The notes under the pieces were generated by a model. That model saw nothing but the letters and a program-made list of their open reading frames with translations. It did no database searches and was not told the DNA's origin. A stretch of DNA of 64,000 bases from Neodontobutis hainanensis (lineage: Eukaryota > Chordata > Actinopteri > Gobiiformes > Odontobutidae). The translations under genes were made by a program, and so were the position numbers. Positions 32,101 to 46,100 of this stretch are shown here, in pieces (positions within the stretch are counted from its first letter, which is position 1; each line of letters opens with the position of its first letter). The stretch is from the NCBI GenBank assembly GCA_024349245.1, contig JALDNG010000552.1:46783-110782 (forward strand). Reading direction: 5' to 3'.

Positions 32101-35100
32101 AGTCTGTTCTAATGCACATCTACAGTTTGTTCTAATGCACATCTACAGTCTGTTCTAGTGCAGGTCTACAGTCTGTTCTAATATACATCTAGAGTCTCTT
32201 CTTCTGCACATCTACAGTCTGTACAACTGCACTTCTACAGTCTTTTCTAATGCTCGTCTACAGTCTGAACTACTGCACCTCTACAGTCTGTTCTAAAGCA
32301 TATCTACAGTGTTTTCTAATACTCATATACAGTCTGTTCTAATGCTAATCTACAGTCTGTACTATTGCACCTCTAAAGTCTATTCAATGCACATTGTCAG
32401 TCTGTTCTACAGGTCGTTTACTGTCTGTTCTAATGCTCATCTACAGTCTGTTCTAAAGCCAATCTAGAGTCTGTTCTACTTCTTCTCTGAAGTCTGTTTT
32501 ACTGCACGTCTACAAACTGTTTAACTGCACCTCTACCGTCTTTTCTATTGTACATCTACAGTCTGTACTACTGCACATCTACAGTTTGTACTACTGGACT
32601 TCTACAGTCTGTTCTAATGCTCGTCTACATTCTGTATTACTGCACCTCTACAGTCTGTTCTAAAGCATATCTAGATTGTTTTCTAATACTAATATAAGTC
32701 TGTTCTAATGCTCGCCTACATTCTGTACAACTGCACCTCTACTGTCTGTTCTAAAGCATGTCTAGAGTGTTTTCTAATATTCATATAGAGTCTGTTCTAA
32801 TGCTCGTCTACAGTCTGAACTACTGCACCTCTCTATTCTATTCTTCTGCACATTGTCAGTCTCTTCTTCTGGGCGTTTACAGTCTGTTCTAATGATCGTC
32901 TACAGTCTGTTCTAAAGCCAATCTAGAGTGTGTACTACTGTTGCACTGAAGTCTGTACAAATGCACGTCTAAAGTCACTTCTATTGTACGTCTATAGCTT
33001 GTTCTAATGCACATCTACAATCTGTTATAATGCAAGTCTACAGTCTGTACTACTGCTCCTCTACAGTCTGTTCTAATGCCAATCTAGAGTCTGTACTACT
33101 TCTGCTCTGCAGTCTGTTTTACTGCAAGTCTACATTCAGTTCTACTGCACATCTACAGTCTGTTCTAATGCACAGCTACAGTCTGTTAAACTGCAAGTCT
33201 ACAGTCTGTACTACTACACCTCTACAGTCTGTTCTAAATCATGTCTACGGTCTTTTCTAATACTCATGTACAGTCTGTTCTAATGCTCGTGTAAAGTCTC
33301 AACTACTGAAGCCTTACGGTCTATTCTTCTGCACATCGTCAGTCTGTTCTACTACACATCTACAGTCTGTTCTAATGGACATCTACAGTCTGTTCTAATG
33401 CACTTCTATAATCTGTTCTAATGCTCATCCACAGTCTGTTCTAATGCAGGTCTTTAGTCTCTACTACTGCACATGTTCTACTATGTTGTTCTACTGTTCT
33501 GTTCTACTCGCGTCTACAGTCTATTATAATGTTCGTCTACAGTCTTTCAACTGCACGTCTACAGTCATTTCAACTGCACCTCAACAGTCTGTTCTAATTC
33601 CAGTTTACAGTCTGTACCTCTGCTCTACTGCAGTCTGTTCTACTGCACATCTACAGTCTGTTTTACTGCACATCTACAGTCTGTTCCAATGCACATCTAC
33701 AGTCTGTTCTAATGCAAGTCTACAGTCTGTACTACTGCTCATCTACAGTCTGTTCTACTGCACGTCTACAGTATGTTCTAATGCCAGTTAACAGTCTGTA
33801 CTACTGCTCTACTAAAGTCTGTTCTAATGAACATCTACAGTCTGTACTAATGCAAGTCAATAGTCTGTATTACTGCACCTCTACAATATGTTCTAAAGCA
33901 TGTCTAGAGTGTTTTTAATACTGGTATAGAGTCTGATCTAATCCTCGTCTACAGTCTGAACTACTGCACTTCTACAGTCTTTTCTAAAGTATGTCTAGAG
34001 TGTTTTCTAATTCTCATATACAGTCTGTTCTAATGCTCGTCTACAGTATGTACTGCTGCATCTCTACAGTATATTCTTCTGCACATTGTCAGTCTGTTCT
34101 ACTCGACGTTTACAGTTAGTTCTAATGCTCGTCTACAGTCAGTTCTACAGTTTGTTCTAATGCAAGTTTCTAGTCTGTTTTACTGCTCATCTATGGTCTG
34201 TTCTTTTGGCACGTCTACAGTCTGTTCTGATAAACGTCTACAGTCTGTTCTACTGCACATCTACAGTCTGTTCTATAGCACATCTACTGTCTGTTCTAAT
34301 GCAAGTCTACAGTTTGTACTACTGCTCATCTACAGTCTGTTCTACTGCACTTCTACAGTCTGTTCTAATAAACGTCTACAGTCTGTTCTACTGCACATCT
34401 ATAGATTGATCTAATGCACATCTAAAGTCTTTTCTAATACAAGTCTACAGTCTGTACTACTGCTCATTTACAGTCTGTTCTACTGCACGTCTACAGTCTG
34501 TTCTGATAAACGTCTACAGTCTGTTCTACTACACATCTACAGTCTCTATTACTGCACTTCTAAAGTCTGTTCTAATGCACATCTACAGTCTATTCTACTG
34601 CTCGTCTAGAGTCTGTACTACTGCATCTCTACAGTCTATTCTTCTGCACATTGTTAGTCTGTTCTACTGGACGTTTACAGTCTGTTCTAATGCTCGTTTA
34701 CAGTCATTTCTACAGTCTATTCTAATGTAAATCTATAGTTTCTTTACTGCTCATCTACGATCTGTTCTTTTGCAGGTCTACAGTCTGTTCTTACAAACAT
34801 CTAACGTCTGTTCTACTGCACATCTACAGTCTGTTCTAATGCACATCTACAGTCTGTTCTAATGCTAGTCTACAGTCAGTACGACTGCTCATCTACAGTC
34901 TGTTCTAAAGCATGTCTAGAGTGTATTCTAATACTCATATACAGTCTGTTCTAATGCTCGTCAACATTCTGAAATACTGCACCTTTTACAATCTGTTCTA
35001 AAGCATGTCTAGAGTGTTTTCTAATACTCATATAGAGTCTGTTCTAATGCTCGTCCACAGTCTGAACTACTGCACCTCTACAGTCTATTCTTCTGCACAT

Positions 35101-36634
35101 TGTCAGTCTGTTCTACTGCACGTTTACAGTCTTTTCTACTGCGCATCTAGAGTCTCTTCTAATGCAGGTCTACAGTCTATACTACTGCACATCTACAATC
35201 TGTTCTATTGCTTGTCTACAGTCTGTTCTAATCCCCAATAAAAGTCTTTACTGTTCTACCTCTACAGTCTGTTCTACTGCATGGCTACAGTCTGTTCTAA
35301 TAATTGTCTACAGTCTCTTCTACTGCACATCTAAAGTCTGTTCTAATGCACGTCATTAGTCTGTTCAAATGTTCGTCCACAATCTGTTCTAATGCAGTCC
35401 GTACGACCACACATCTATAGTCTGTTCTATTGCTCGAATATCGTCTGTTCTATTGCCCAATAACAGTATTTACTACTCGACCTCTACAGTTTGTTCTACT
35501 GTTCCTCTACAGTCTGTTCTAATGCCATTTTACTGTCTGTACTACTGCTCTACCGCAGTCTGTTCTACTGCATGTCTACAGTCTGTTTTACTGCACATCT
35601 ACAGTCTGTTCTACTGCATATCTACAGTTTCTACTACTGCACTTCTAAAGTCTGTTCTAATGCACATCTACAGTCTATTCTACTGCAGGTCTACAGTCTG
35701 TACTACTGCACCTCTACAGTCTGTTCTAAAGCATGTCTAGAGTGTTTTCTAATACTCATATACAGTCTATTCTAATAATCGTCTACAGTCTGTACTAATG
35801 CACCTCTAAAGTCTATTCTTCTGAAGCACTGTGAGTCTGTTCTACTGCAAGTCTACAGTCTGTTCTAATAATTTTCTACAGTCCGTTCTACTGCACGTCT
35901 ACAGTCTTTTCTAATAATTATCGACATTCTGTACTACTGCACCTTACAGTCTTTTCTACTGCACATCTACAATCTGTTCTAATACACGTCTATAGTCTGT
36001 TCAAATGCTCATCCACAGTCTGTTCTAATGCAATCTGTACGACCAGACATCTATTGTTCCTTTCTATTGCTTGAATATAGTCTGTTTTAATGCCCAATAA
36101 CAGTCTTTACTACTCCAGCTCTACTGTTTGTTCTACTGATCCTCTACAGTATGTTCTACTGCATGTCTACAGTCTGTTCTAATGCACAGCTACAGTCTGT
36201 TCAACTAGAGGTCTACAGTCTGTTCTACTGCATGACTATACTCATTTTTAATAAACGTCTACAGTCTCTTCTACTAGACGTCTACAGTCTGTTCTAATAA
36301 TTGTCAAGATTCTGTACAACTGCACCTCTACAGTCTCTTCTACTGCACATCTACAGTCTGTTTTAATGGTCCTCTATGATTGTGTATAGTCAGTTCTAAA
36401 GCCATTCTACAGTCTGTACTACTGCTGCTCTACAGTCTGTTCAACTGCACCTCCATAGTCTGTTCTTATGCAAGTCTACATTCTAATCTACTTTTTCGTT
36501 TACACTCTGTTGTACTGCACGACTATAGTCTCTCTTTTATTAACGTCTACAGTCTGTTCTACTGCACATCTACAGTCTGTTCTATTTCAAGTCTACATTC
36601 TAAACTACTGTTCGGCTACAGTCTGTTCTACTGG
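26146..36634 (+). repeat. 23-bp minisatellite, forward block 1
   Basis: The unit is 23 bp: ACAGTCTGTTCTA or ACAGTCTGTACTA, then MTGC and a variable end such as ACATCT, ACGTCT, ACCTCT, TCGTCT or AAGTCT. Recurrent composite variants include TTCTAAAGCATGTCTAGAG followed by TGTTTTCTAATACTCATA. Units are diverged from each other but higher-order copies are clear. For example, a ~301-bp block around 29396 recurs at ~29697, and a related copy lies at ~31830. Tyr/Ser/Cys-rich ORFs (VYSLYYCTSTVCS) reflect the three frames of the unit over 69 bp and are not genes. Confidence 0.95.
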
Positions 36635-36648
36635 AACCTAACCCTAAC
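36635..36648 (-). repeat. Short telomere-like sequence at an orientation switch
   Basis: AACCTAACCCTAAC contains about two units of the vertebrate telomeric repeat (CCCTAA on this strand). It lies exactly where the 23-bp array changes from forward to reverse orientation. It is short, so chance is possible. Confidence 0.55.
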
Positions 36649-39600
36649 AATGTGCAAAAGGATAGACTCTAGAGGTGCAGTAGTACATACTGTAGATGAG
36701 CAATAGAGCAGACTGTATATGAGTATTTGAAAACACTCTAGACATGCTTTAGAACAGACTGTAGATGTGCAGTAAAACAGACTCTAGACTTGCATTAGAA
36801 CAGACAGTAGATGTACATTAGAACAAACTGTAGATGTGCAGTAAAACAGACTGTAGACGTGCAGTGGAAGAGACTGCAGTAGAGCAGTAGTACAGACTGT
36901 AAACTGGCTTTAGAACTGACTGTAGACGAGCATTAGAACAGACTATAAACGTCAGTAGAACAGACTGACAATATGCAGAAGAAAAGACTGTAGAGATGCA
37001 GTAGTACAGACTGTAGACGAACATTTGCACAGACTCTATATGAGTATTAGAAAACAGTCTAGACATGCTTTAGAACAGATTGTAGAGGTGCAGTAGTTCA
37101 GACTATAGGCGAGCATTAGAAAAGACTGTAATTGTGCAGTAGAAGAGACTGTAGAGGTGAAGTAGTACAGAATGTCGACAATTATTAGAAAAGACTGACA
37201 ATGCTTCAGAAGAATAGACTTTAGAGATGCATTAGTACAGACTGTAAACAAGTATTAGAACAGACTGTATATGAGTATTAGAATAGATTGTAGACATGCT
37301 TTAGAAGAGACTGTAGAGGTGCAGTAGTACAGACTGTAGACAAACAGTAGTACAGATTATAGACTTGCATTAGAACAGACTGTAGATGTGCATTAGAATA
37401 GACTGTAGACGTACAATAGAAGTGACTGTAGAGGTGCAGTTGAACAGACTGTAGACGTGCAGTTGTACAGACTTCAGAGCAGCAGTCGTACAGACTTTAG
37501 ATTTGCTTTAGAACAGATTGTAGGCGAGCATTACAACAGACTGTAAACGTACAGTAGAAGAGACTGACAATGTGCAGAAGAATAGACTCTAGAGGTGCAG
37601 TAGTACAGACTGTATATTTGTATTAGAAAACACTCTAAACATGCTTTAGAACAAACTGTAGATGTGCAGTAAAACAGACTATAGACATGCAGTAGAAGAG
37701 ACTGCAGTAGAGCAATAGTACAGACTGTAAACTGGCATTAGAAGAGACTGTAGAAGTGCAGTAGTACAGACTGTAGATGTGCAGTAGTACAGACTGTAGA
37801 CGTTTATTAGATCAGACTGTAGACCTGCAGTAGAACAGACCGTAGATGAGCATTAGAATAGACTTTAGAAGTGCAGTAGTAAACACTGTAGATGTACAGT
37901 AGAACATACTATAGACGTTTATAAGAAAAGACTGTACACATGCAGTAGAACAGACTGTAGATGAGCAAGAGTACAAACTGCAGAGCAGCAGTAGTAAAGA
38001 CTCTAGACTAGCAATAGAACAGACTGTAGACCTGCACTAGAACAGAATGTAGAGGAGAAGTAGAACAAACTGTAGAGGTGGAGTAGTAAAGACTTTTATT
38101 GGGCATTAGAACAGACTGTATTCGAGCAATAGAACAGACTATAGATGTGCATTAGAACAGAATGCATTAGAACAGACTGTGGACGAGTATTGGAACAGAC
38201 TATAGACGAGTTTTAGAACAGACTGTAAATGTCCAGTAAAACAGACTAACGATGCTGCAGAAGAATAGAATTTAAAAGTCCGTTAGTAGAGACTGTAGGC
38301 AGTATTAGAACAGACTGTATATGAGTATTAGAATAGACTGTAGACATGCTTTAGAACAGACTGTAGAGGTGCAGTAGTACAGACTGTGCGAAAGGTAGTA
38401 CAGATTGTTGACTTGCATTTGAACAGACTGTAGATGTACATTAGAACAGAATGTAGACATACAATAAAACAGACGTAGAGGTGCAGTTGAACAGACTATA
38501 GACATGCAGTTGAACAGACTTCACAGCAGCAGTAGAACAGACTCTAGACTGGCTTTAGAACAGACTGTAGACAAGCTTTAGAAATGACTGTAAACGTCCA
38601 GTAGAACAGACTGACAATGTGCGGAAGAAAAGACTCTAGAGGTGCTGTAGTACAGACTGTAGGTGAGCATTAGAACAGACTGTATATGAGTTTTACAAAA
38701 CACTGTAGACATGCTTTAGAACAAACTGAAGAGGTGCAGTTGGGTAGACGAGCATTAGAACAGACTGTATATGAGTATTAGAAAACACTCTAGACATTCT
38801 TTAGAACAGACTGTAGAGGTGCAGTAATACAGACTGTAAACGAGCTATAGAACAGACTGTAGAAGTGCAGTAGTATAGACTGTAGATGAGCAGTAGAAAA
38901 GACTGTATACGTTTATTAGAACAGACTGTAGAAGTGCAGTAGAACAGACTGTAGACAAGCAGTGGTACAGACTCTAGACTTGCATTAGAACAGACTTTAG
39001 ATGTGCATTAGAACAGACTGTAGATGTTCAGTAAAACAGAATGTAGACATGCAGTAGAACAGACTGCAGTACAGCAATAGTACAGACTGTAAACTGGCAT
39101 TAGAACAGACTGTAGAGCTCCAGTTGAACATTCTGTAGACTTGCAGTTGAACAAACTTCAGAGCAGCAGTAGTACAGACTCTAGATTTGGCTTTAGAACT
39201 GACTGTAGACGAGCATTAGAGCAGACTGTAAACGTCCAGTAGAACAGACTGACAATGTGCAGAAGAACAGACTGTAGAGGTGCAGTAGTACAGAATGTAG
39301 ACGAGCATTAGAACAGACTGTATTTGAGTATTAGAAAACACTGTAGGCATGCTTTAGAACAGACTATAGAGGTGCAGAAGTTCAGACTGTAGATGACCAT
39401 TAGAACAGACTGTATATAAGTTTTAGAAAACACTCTAGACATGCTTTACAACGGACTGTAGAGGTGCAGTAATACAGACTGTAGACGAGCATTAAAAAAG
39501 ACTGTAGAAGTGCAGTAGTACAGACTGTAAATGTGCAGAACAGACTGTAGACGTTTATTAAAACAGATTGTAGACGTGCAGTAGAACAGACCGTAGATGA

Positions 39601-42261
39601 GCGGTAGTACAGAATGTAGACTTGCATTAGAACAGACTGTAGATGTGCATTAGAACAGACTGTAGATGTGCAGTAAAACAGACTGTAGACATGCAGTAGA
39701 ACAGACTGCAGTAGAGCAATAGTACAGATTGTAAACTGGCATTAGAACAGACTGTAGAGGTGCAGTTGAAAAGACTGTAGACTTGCAGTTAAACAGACTG
39801 TAGACAAGCAGTAGTATATACTGTAGACTTGCATTAGAACAGACTGTAGATGTGTATTAGAACAGACTGTAGACATACAATAGAAGAACCTGTAGAGATG
39901 CAGTTTAGCAGACTGTAGACATGCAGTTGTACAGACTTCAGTGCAGCAGCAGTACAGACTCTAGATTGGCTTTAGAACAGACTGTAGACGATCATTAGAA
40001 CAGAATGTATTTAAGTATTAGAAAACACTGTAGACATGCTTTAGAACAGACAGTAGAGGTGCAGTTGTACAGACTGTAGATGAGCATTAGAACAGAATGT
40101 ATTTAAGTATTAGAAAACACAGTAGACATGCTTTAGAACAGACAGTAGAGGTGCAGTTGTACAGACTGTAGATGTGCAGTAGAACAGACTGTAGACGTGC
40201 AGTAGAACAGACTATAAATAAGCATTAGAATAGACTTTAGAAGTGCAGTAGTACAGACTGTAAAAGTGCAGTAGAACAGACTATAGATGTGCAGTAGAAC
40301 AGACTGAAGACGTTTATAAGAAAAGACTGTAGACGTGCAGTAGAACAGACTGTAGATGAGCAGTAGTACAGACTGTAGACTTGCATTAGAACAGACTGTA
40401 GACATGCATTAGAACAGACTATAGATGTGCAGTAGAACAAACTGTAGATGTGCAGTAGAACAGACTGACGATGTGCAAAAGAATAGACTGTAGAGGGCAG
40501 TAGTTGAGACTTTACACGAGCATTAGAACAAACAGTACATGAGTATTAGAAAAGACTGTAGACATGTTTTAGAACAGACAGTAGAGTTCCAGTAGTACAG
40601 ACTCTAGACGACAATTAGAACAAACTGTAGATATGCAGTAGAAGAGACTGTAAAGGTGCAGTAGTACAGAAAGTTAACAATTATTAAAAGAGACTGTAGG
40701 AGTGCAGTAAAACAGACTCTAAACAATAATTAGAACAGACTGTAGACATCCAGTAGAACAGACTGTAGATGTGTATTAGAGGAGACTGTAGACGTTTATT
40801 AAAAGAGACTATAGTCGTGCAGTAGAACAGACTGTAGTGGTGCAGTTGAACAGACTGTAGACGTGCAGTTAAACATACTTCAGAGCAGCAGTAGTACAGA
40901 CTCTAGATTGGCTTTAGAACAGACTGTAGACGAGCATTAGAACAGACTGTAAACGTCCAGTAGAACAGACTGACAATGTGCAGAAGAATAGACTGTAGAG
41001 ATGCAGTAGTACAGACTGTAGAAGCGCATTAGAACAGACTGTATATGAGTATTAGAAAACACTCTAGACATGCTTTAGAACAGATTGTAGAGGTGCAGTA
41101 GTTCAGACTATAGACAAGCATTAGAACAGACTGTAGATGTGCAGTAGAAGAGACTGTATAGGTGCAGTAGTACAGACTGTCGACAATTATTAGAAAAGAC
41201 TATAGACGTGCAGTAGAACGGACTGTAAACAAGTATTAGAATAGACTATATATGAGTATTAGAATAGATTGTAGACATGCTTTAGAAGAGACTGTAGAGG
41301 TGCAGTAGTACAGACTGTAGAAGAGCAGTAGTACAGATTATAGACTTGCATTAGAACAGACAGTAGATGTGCATTAGAATAGACTGTAGACGTACAATAG
41401 AAGTGACTGTAGAGGTGCAGTTGAACAGACAGTAGACGTGCAGTAGAAGAGACTGTAGATGTGTAGTAATATATATATATTAAAGACCTGCAAAAACAGA
41501 CTGCAATTTAACAGACTTCAGAGCAGCAGTAGTACAGACTCTAGATTGGCTTTAGAACAGACTGTAGACGAGCTTTAGAACAGACTGTAAATGTCCAGTA
41601 GAACAGATTGACAATTAGAACAGATTGTAGATGTGCAGTTAAACAGACTATAGACATGCAGTAGAACAGACTGTAGACTTGCATTAGAACATAATGTAGA
41701 TGTGCATTAGAACAGACTATAGATGTGGAGTAAAACAGACTGTAGACGTGCAGTAGAATAAACTGCAGTGGAGCAGTGGTACAGACTGTAAACTGGCATT
41801 AGAACAGACTGTAGACATGCAGTAGAACAGACTGTAGAGGTGCAGTTGTACAGACTATAGACGTGCAGTAGATCAGACTGTAGATGAGCAGTAGTACAGA
41901 TTGTAGACTTGCATAAGAACAGACTGTAGATGTGCATTAGAACAGACTGTAGCTGTGCAGTAGTACAGAATGTTGATAATTATTAGAACAGAGAGTAGAT
42001 GTGCAGTAGAACGGACTCTAGACAATTATTAGAACAGACTGTAGATGTCCATTAGAACAGATTGTAGATGTGCATTAGAACAGACTGTAGATGTGCATTA
42101 GAAGAGACTGTAGACAATTATTAAAACAGACAATAGTCGTGCAGTAGAACAGACTGTAGACAAGCAGTAGAACAGACTGTAGATGTGCAGTAGAACAAAC
42201 TGTTGAGGTGCAGTAATACAGACTGCAAACGAGCATTATACAGACTGTAGAAGTGTAGTTG
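36649..42261 (-). repeat. 23-bp minisatellite, reverse block 1 (left part)
   Basis: From ~36650 the array reads as the reverse complement (AGAACAGACTGTAGA with GTGCAGT). The same composite variants seen in forward blocks are present in reverse. A short TA-rich run (ATATATATATATT near 41470) marks a local irregularity. No gene is visible. ORFs up to 90 codons come from the repeat. Confidence 0.94.
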
Positions 42262-42632
42262 TACAGTGTTATAATAATTTTAATTTTAATGTTTATTGTT
42301 ACTGGGACGTATAGTTCTCCTCAGGTCATGTCAAATTCATGTCATGCCCTTCGTGCTAATCCAAGCATTAAGTAGACATAACAGGACTGAGACATGGCTT
42401 GTCACGGACTTCTGCTCCTGGACCATTGTGACGCCTCTCACCAGGGGCGTCACTGTGTTGTATATAATCCCATGTTATGTTTACATCTTTAAGCAAACCT
42501 TCCGCTGTAATATTGTGCTGCTTTGCTTCTCCTTGCAAGGATTAATTTTTGGCCATTGCTTGTTAAATTATAATCGGTCTCCGTTTCTCTCTGGTTAAAT
42601 ATATGGATATAAAATATTCCTATAACATACAG
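42262..42632. mobile_element. Solo LTR with 5-bp target-site duplication
   Basis: The 361-bp insert 42267-42627 begins TGTTATAATA and ends TATAACA, the TG...CA termini of an LTR with a 6-bp inverted end (TGTTAT/ATAACA). It is flanked by TACAG at 42262-42266 and 42628-42632. Removing insert plus one TACAG restores a normal array unit (GTTGTACAGACTGTAGATG), so this is a genuine insertion into a pre-existing array. A TATATAAT near 42459 could be the LTR's TATA box. No internal gag/pol sequence remains, as expected after recombination between two LTRs. A 5-bp duplication fits Gypsy, Copia or BEL/Pao-type elements; I cannot choose between them. Orientation is unassigned. The 100-codon ORF at 42296-42598 has no known domain. 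Confidence 0.88.
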
Positions 42633-43190
42633 ACTGTAGATGTGCAGTAGAACAGAATGTAGACGTTTATTAGAACAGACTGTATACCTGCAGTAGAACA
42701 GACTGTAGATGTGCGTTAGAAAAGACTGTAGACGTTTATTAAAAATAGACTATAGTCGTGCAGTAGAACAGACTGTAGACGTGCAATAGAACAGACTGTA
42801 GAGGTGCAGTTGAACAGACTGTAGATGTGCATTAGAACAGACTGTAGATGTGCATTAGAAGAGACTGTAGACAATTATTAAAACAGACAATAGTTGTGCA
42901 GTAGAACAGACTGTAGACAAGCATTAGAAATTACTGTAAACGTCCAGTAGAACAGACAATGTGCAGAAGAATAGACTCTAGAGGTGCATTACTACAGACT
43001 GTAGATGAGCATTAGAACATACTCTATATGAGTATTAGAAAACACTGTAGAAATGCTTTAGAACAGACTGTAGAGATGCAGTTGTATAGAATGTAGACAA
43101 GCATTAAAACAGACTGTAGAAGTGCAGTACTTCAGACTGTAGATGTGCAGTAGAAAAGACTATTGAGGTGCAGTAGTACAGAATGTCGAC
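42633..43190 (-). repeat. 23-bp minisatellite, reverse block 1 (right part)
   Basis: The reverse-oriented array resumes after the solo LTR and continues to GTACAGAATGTCGACATTTATT at ~43190, where forward units begin (CTTCTACTGTCTCTTCTAATGC). Confidence 0.92.
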
Positions 43191-46100
43191 ATTTATTATT
43201 GCCCTTCTACTGTCTCTTCTAATGCTCGTCTACTGTCTGTATTACTGCACCTCTACAGTCTGTACTAAAGCACATCTACAGTCTGTTCTAATGCTCGTCC
43301 ACAGTCTATTCTTATGCAGGTCTTTAGTCTTTACTACTGCACATCTACAGTCTGTTCTAATGGACGCCTACATTCTGTTCTAATGCTCATCTACAGTCTG
43401 TTCTATTGTATGTCTACAGTCTTTCTACTGCACATCAACAGTCTGTTCTAATGCTCGTCTACAGTCTGTACAACTGCACCTCTACTGTCTGTTCTACTGC
43501 ATGTCTACAGTCTGATCTAATGCCATTTTACAGTCTGTACTATTGCTCTACTGCACTCTATTCTACTGCACGTCTACAGTCATTTTTACTGCACATCTAA
43601 AATCTGTTCTAATTGTCAGTCTGTTCTACAATCTACAGTCTGTACTAATTCTGCTCTGAAGTCTGTTCAACTGCATGTCTACAGTCTGTTCAACTGCACC
43701 TCTACAGTCTGTACTACTGCACTTCTACAGTCTGTTCTAATGCTCGTCTACAGTCTGTATTACTGCACCTCTACAGTCTGTTATAAATGCATGTCTACAG
43801 TGTTTTCTAAAACTCATATACAGTCTGTTTATTTGCTCATCTACAGTCTGTACTACTGCAGCTCTAGAGTCTATTCTTTTGCACATTGTCAGTTTGTTCT
43901 ACGGGACGTTTACAGTCATTTCTATTGCTCGTTTACAGTCTGTTCTAAGGTAATTCTAGAGTCTGTACTACTGCTGCTCTGATTTCTGTTCACCTGCACG
44001 TCTACAGTCTGTTTTACTGCAAATCTACAATCTGTTCTAATTGTCAGTCTGTTCTACTGGACGTTTACAGCCTGTTCTAAAGCTCATCTACAGTCTGTTC
44101 TAAAGCCAATCTAGAGTCTGTACTACTGCTGCTCTGACATCTGTTCAAATGCACATCTAAAGTCTGTTCAACTGCACGTCTACAGTCTGTTTTACTGCAC
44201 ATCTACAGTCTGTTCTAATGCACATCTACAGTCTGTTCTAATGCAAGTCTACAGTCTGTACTACTGCTCATCTACAGTCTGTTCTATTGCACATCTACAG
44301 TCTGTTCTGATAAATGTCTACAGTCTGTTCTACTACACATCTACAGTCTGTACAACTGCACCTCTACAGTCTGTTCTACTGGCTGTCTACAGTCTGTTCT
44401 AATGCCATTTTACAGTCTTTACTACTGCTCTACTGCAGTCTATTCTACTGCACTTCTACAGTCTGTTCTACTGCGACTATAGTCTGTATTAATAAATGTC
44501 TACAGTCTTTTCTAATGCACATCTACAGTGTGTTCTTGTGGAAGTCTACAGTCTGTTCTAATAATTGTCTAGAGTCTGTTCTACTGCACGCCTACAGTCT
44601 CTTCTAATAATAGTCAACATTCTGTACTACAGCACCTCTACAGTCTCTTCTACTGCACATCTACAGTTTGTTCTAGTGGTCGTCTACAGTCTGTACTACT
44701 TCACCTCTACAGTCTGTTGTAAAGCATGTCTACAGTCTTTTCTAATACTAATGTACAGTCTGTTCTAATGCTCGTGTAAAGTCTTAACTACTGCACCTCT
44801 ACAGTCTATTATTCTGCACATCGTCAGTCTTTTCTAATGCACATCTACAGTCTGTTCTAATGGACAACTACAGTCTGTTCTAATGCACATCTATAGTCTG
44901 TTCTAATGCTCGTCCACAGTCTGTTCTAATGCAGGTCTTTAGTCTGTACTATTGCACATCTACAGTCTGTTCTACTAGGTATACAGTCTGTTCTAATGCT
45001 CGTCTACAGTCTGTTCTATTGTACGTCTACAGTCTCTTATAATGCTACTTTACAGTCTGTACCTCTGCTCTACCGCATTTTGTTCTACTGCACGTCTATA
45101 GTCTTTTTATAAACGTCTATAGTCTATTCTACAGCATTTCTACAGTCATTACTACTGTACTTCTAAAGTCTATTCTAATGCTCATCAACAGTCTGTTCTA
45201 ATGCAAGTCTACAGTCTGTGCTACTGCTCATCTACAGTCTGTACTACTGCACTTCTAAAATCTGTTCTAATGCTCATCTGCAGTCTGTATTACTGCACCT
45301 CTACAATCTGTTCTAAAGCATATCTAGAGTGTTTTCTAATATTCATATAGAGTCTGTTCTAATGCTCGTCTACAGTCTGTACTACTGCACCTCTATAGTC
45401 TATTCTTCTGCACTTTGTCAGTCTGTTCTGATAAACGTCTACAGTCTTTTCTACTACACATCTACAGTCTCTACTACTGCACTTCTAAAGTCTGTTTCTA
45501 ATGCACATCTACAGTCTGTTCTAATGCAAGTCTATAGTCAGTACTACTGCTCATCTATGGTCTGTTCTAGTGCAGGTCTACAGTCTGTTCTAATAATCGT
45601 CTACAGTCTATAGTCTGTTCTAATGCTCGTCCACAGTCTGTTCTAATGCAAGTCTATAATCTGTACTACTGCTCATTTACAGTCTGTTCTAATGCAAGTC
45701 TACAGTCTGTACTACTGCTCATTTACGGTCTGTTCTACTACAGGTCTACAGTCTGTTGTAATAAACGTCTACAGTCTGTTCTACTGCACATCTACAGTCT
45801 GTACTACTGCACTTCTACAGTCTGTTCTAATGCTCGTCTACAGTCTGTATTACTGCACGTCTACAGTCATTTCAACTACACCTCAACAGTCTGTTCTAAT
45901 GCCAGTTTACATTCTTTACCTCTGCTCTACTGCAGTCTGTTCTACTGCACGTCTACAGTCTGTTCTACTGCTGCTCTGAAGTCTCTTCAACTGCATGTCT
46001 GTAGTCTGTTCAACTGCACCTCTACGTCTGTTCTATTGTATGTCTACATTCTGTTCTAATGCACATCTACAGTCTGTTCTAATGCAAGTCTACAGTCTGT

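Noticed and set aside
25375..36634. CRISPR-like repeat and spacer pattern in the 23-bp array
   Set aside because: Units adjoin directly with variable positions inside the unit. There are no unique spacers of constant length, no leader and no cas genes, and the context is eukaryotic.
41460..41490. TA-rich run as a microsatellite or origin element
   Set aside because: Only about 13 bp of TA alternation in a single place; too short to assign a role.
42296..42598. 100-codon ORF in the solo LTR as a gene
   Set aside because: It lies entirely inside the LTR and has no recognisable domain.
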